DNA of 26,543 nt, from assembly GCA_964553405.1 (NCBI GenBank), contig CAZKLS010000029.1:1-26543 (forward strand), given 5' to 3'. Source of the DNA: DATIRA01 sp964553405 (lineage in GTDB: Bacteria; Pseudomonadota; Gammaproteobacteria; Steroidobacterales; Steroidobacteraceae). A model generated the notes under the pieces. That model saw nothing but the letters and a program-made list of their open reading frames with translations, was not told where the DNA came from and did no database searches. The stretch's first letter is position 1; every line of letters begins with the position of its first letter. Of the stretch, positions 24,488 to 26,543 are shown piece after piece. The translations under genes and the position numbers were made by a program.

Positions 24488-25687
24488 ATGCAGATCACGG
24501 ACGTCAAGACCTGGGCGGTTGCCACGCCGCCGCCACACAAGGGCGGTGCCTACTGGATCTTCGTCAAGCTGACCACGGACGACGGAATCTGCGGCTACGG
24601 GGAGGTCTACGGTGTGCCTTTTGCCCCGCGGATTGTCTGCGACATGGTCGAGGACGTGGCCGCGCGATTCGTGATCGGCAGGAGTCCGTTCGAGATCGAA
24701 ACAATCTGGCGGTTGATCTACTCCGCGGGCTTCGTACAGCGGCCGGACGTGAGCACGGGCGGTGTCCTGTCGGGGATCGAGATCGCCTGCTGGGACATCA
24801 TGGGCAAGGCACTGGATCAACCGGTCTACAACCTGCTCGGGGGAAAGGTGCACGAGCGCCTGCGCTCATACACCTATCTGTATCCCGCGGAGGATCCGGA
24901 TGAGCTGTCGGCGACGGACTTTCACGGCGACGTCGACCTGGCCCCGAAACGGCTGCAGCAGTACATGGACATGGGATTCACCGCGGTCGGTTACGACCCG
25001 GTGATGCCAATGGGGTCATTCGACCCGCGTCAGCTTTCGCTCGCCGACCTGGATCGGGCGGAGAAGATGACCCGCGCGATGCGCGAGGTGGCCGGCAGCC
25101 GGTGTGATCTCATGATCAAGACCCATGGTCAGATGACCACCTCCAGCGCGATCCGCCTGGCGCGACGGCTCGAGGCCCATGATCCGCTGTGGTTCGAGGA
25201 ACCCACGCCGCCCTGCAACCCGAAGGAGATGGCTCGGGTGGCAAGCGCCACGACAATTCCTGTCTCCGCGGGCGAGCGCCTGGTCAGCAAGTACGAGTTC
25301 GTCGATCTGCTGCAGCAGCAGGCCGCCCAGGTCCTCCAGCCCGCCTTGGGACGTGTGGGCGGCATTCTAGAGACCAAGAAGATAGCGGGCATGGCCGAAG
25401 CGCACTACGCGCAGTTCGCACCGCACCTGTTTGCCGGGCCGATCGTGGCGGCGGCGAACATCCAGCTTTCGGCCTGCACGCCCAACTTCCTTATTCTCGA
25501 AAGCATCGAGTGTTTCGGCGGGTTCTTCAATCAGCTTCTGACCAGGCCCATCCGCTGGGAAGAAGGCTACGTGATCGTGCCCGATGAACCGGGCCTCGGA
25601 TTTGAACTGAATGAAGCGCTCTGTGAGGCAAACCCGTACACGAGCGATGACGTCTTTCCACCCATGGCGGACATGCCGCTAGTCTGA
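24488..25687 (+). CDS. Enolase-superfamily protein (mandelate racemase/muconate lactonizing family), atypical active site
   Basis: A 399-residue cytosolic protein with the N-terminal capping domain (TTDDGICGYGEVYG) and TIM barrel of the family. It has TGGVLSGIEIACWDIMGKALDQPVYNLLGG and the metal ligands in WFEEP (Glu237/238) and SAGER (Glu263). His313 (APHLFAGP) is the usual dyad His. Usual acidic residues appear changed: the first metal-ligand position is Lys211 (IKTHGQ instead of I-D-x-x-G or ID-x-HG), and the dyad Asp of LQPD is Ala286 (LQPALGRVGG). The strand GFTAVGYDP has Gly168 where relatives often have Lys. The substrate is unknown; an acid-sugar dehydratase relative is the best guess. 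GAGGG precedes the ATG, and the frame stays open upstream without meaning. Confidence 0.88.
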   Translation: MQITDVKTWAVATPPPHKGGAYWIFVKLTTDDGICGYGEVYGVPFAPRIVCDMVEDVAARFVIGRSPFEIETIWRLIYSAGFVQRPDVSTGGVLSGIEIACWDIMGKALDQPVYNLLGGKVHERLRSYTYLYPAEDPDELSATDFHGDVDLAPKRLQQYMDMGFTAVGYDPVMPMGSFDPRQLSLADLDRAEKMTRAMREVAGSRCDLMIKTHGQMTTSSAIRLARRLEAHDPLWFEEPTPPCNPKEMARVASATTIPVSAGERLVSKYEFVDLLQQQAAQVLQPALGRVGGILETKKIAGMAEAHYAQFAPHLFAGPIVAAANIQLSACTPNFLILESIECFGGFFNQLLTRPIRWEEGYVIVPDEPGLGFELNEALCEANPYTSDDVFPPMADMPLV

Positions 25688-25704
25688 CTCGGGAGTAAAC
25701 CGTG

Positions 25705-26543
25705 ATGAAAGTCTGGAAGCACCTGGCCGCAGCGCTCGCGGCGTCTATTATTTTGGCGGGCTCGGCCCGGGCGCAGGATGCTGATCCGCAGGTGACCTTG
25801 TTCACCAACGTCAACGTCTTCGACGGCGTCAGTGAGAAGCTGATCCGGAACGCGAACGTGGTGGTTACCGGCAACCGGATTACCTCCGTGTCGACCGTAC
25901 CCCAGGCCGTGGCGGGCGGGCGCGTCATCGACGGCGGCGGCCGCACCCTGATGCCCGGTCTCATCGATGCCCACTGGCACACGATGTTCAATTTCTCGCC
26001 GGTCAGCAACACGCTCGGTTCCAGCTTCGGCTACCTGAGCATCGCCGCCGCCAAGGCGTCCGGTGACACGCTGATGCGCGGGTTCACGACGGTGCGCGAT
26101 GTCGGCGGGAACAGCTTTGGTGTGAAACGCGCCATCGAAGAGGGCCTGGTGCACGGTCCGCGAATCTATCCCTCGGGTGCCTATATCAGCCAGACGGCTG
26201 GGCACGGTGACTTCCGGGGCGCGAACGACGTTCCCGTGAACCCGGGAGACGCGCTGGACTATCACCAGAGAGTCGGAGAGACGCTGATCGCCGACGGGGT
26301 TCCCGAGGTGATCAAGCGGACACGTGAGGTGCTGCGGATGGGGGCCACCCAGGTCAAGGCCATGGGTGGCGGTGGCGTTACGTCACTCTATGACCCGCTG
26401 GATGTCACCGAATACACCTTCGAAGAGGCGAAGGCCATCGTCGACGTCGCCAAGTCGTTCAACACCTACGTCGCGGTCCACATCAACACCAGGGACGCCA
26501 TCAAGATGTGGGTCGAGGCCGGTGCGAAGTCCATGGATCACGG
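25705..26543 (+). CDS. Exported amidohydrolase (imidazolonepropionase-like), 3' end outside window
   Basis: 280 residues are visible. The N terminus is a Sec signal peptide (MKVWKHLAAALAASIILAGS then ARAQD, cleavage after ARA). A composite beta domain (VTLFTNVNVFDGVSE) and the metallo-barrel follow. All five expected metal ligands so far are seen: HxH in DAHWH (His90, His92), the likely carboxylated Lys218 (QVKAMGGGG), His259 (AVHIN) and His279 (MDHG). Such secreted family members cleave cyclic amides, dipeptides or related bonds. ATG 25705 (or GTG 25702) lies 14-17 bases after the enolase-superfamily stop, with GGGAG upstream, so the two form an operon. Confidence 0.9.
   Translation, partial: MKVWKHLAAALAASIILAGSARAQDADPQVTLFTNVNVFDGVSEKLIRNANVVVTGNRITSVSTVPQAVAGGRVIDGGGRTLMPGLIDAHWHTMFNFSPVSNTLGSSFGYLSIAAAKASGDTLMRGFTTVRDVGGNSFGVKRAIEEGLVHGPRIYPSGAYISQTAGHGDFRGANDVPVNPGDALDYHQRVGETLIADGVPEVIKRTREVLRMGATQVKAMGGGGVTSLYDPLDVTEYTFEEAKAIVDVAKSFNTYVAVHINTRDAIKMWVEAGAKSMDH

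Overview
The window is a GC-rich bacterial chromosome segment, most likely from a gammaproteobacterium. The evidence is gene order and protein likeness. A cinA/pncC-recA-recX-alaS-csrA-tRNA-Ser(GCU)-tRNA-Arg(ACG) run is the classic gammaproteobacterial layout (E. coli has csrA-serV-argV), and the AspRS, MutS, AcrB-type and CsrA proteins read as gammaproteobacterial. I cannot name the genus. Two 100-N blocks (4255-4354 and 14651-14750) show that this is a scaffold built from short-read contigs.

Left part (1-4466, plus strand): the 3' end of clpB, an FmdB-type zinc-ribbon protein with a basic tail, a DUF502 membrane protein, aspS and an alpha/beta hydrolase. The hydrolase is split by the first N block, but the block is flanked by an exact 55-bp duplication. 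Collapsing it restores the reading frame, so this gap is probably an artefact.

Middle part (4630-14650, minus strand): a three-gene RND efflux operon (periplasmic adaptor, inner-membrane pump, outer-membrane factor) lies just downstream of mutS, with a perfect 36-bp palindrome between them. Upstream of mutS, behind a good intrinsic terminator, are a DUF4136 lipoprotein gene and two tandem paralogous exported proteins with a PIYDEY motif. The second paralogue is cut by the second N block.

Information-processing part (14751-20807, plus strand): pncC (5' end lost in the gap), thpR, recA, recX, alaS, csrA, tRNA-Ser and tRNA-Arg. recA/recX and recX/alaS overlap. csrA has a GGA-rich leader that suggests autoregulation.

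Accessory part (20808-26543): the 3' half of tRNA-Arg, starting exactly at the anticodon loop, is repeated as a 59-bp exact copy about 0.96 kb downstream, with a third 26-bp partial copy between. This looks like an integrated element reduced to a brnT/brnA toxin-antitoxin pair, with no integrase left. Beyond it lie a patatin-like lipoprotein and an AraC-type regulator (minus strand). Divergent from these is an operon of an enolase-superfamily protein with unusual active-site residues and an exported amidohydrolase that runs off the window. This last cluster is the best candidate for undescribed metabolism here.
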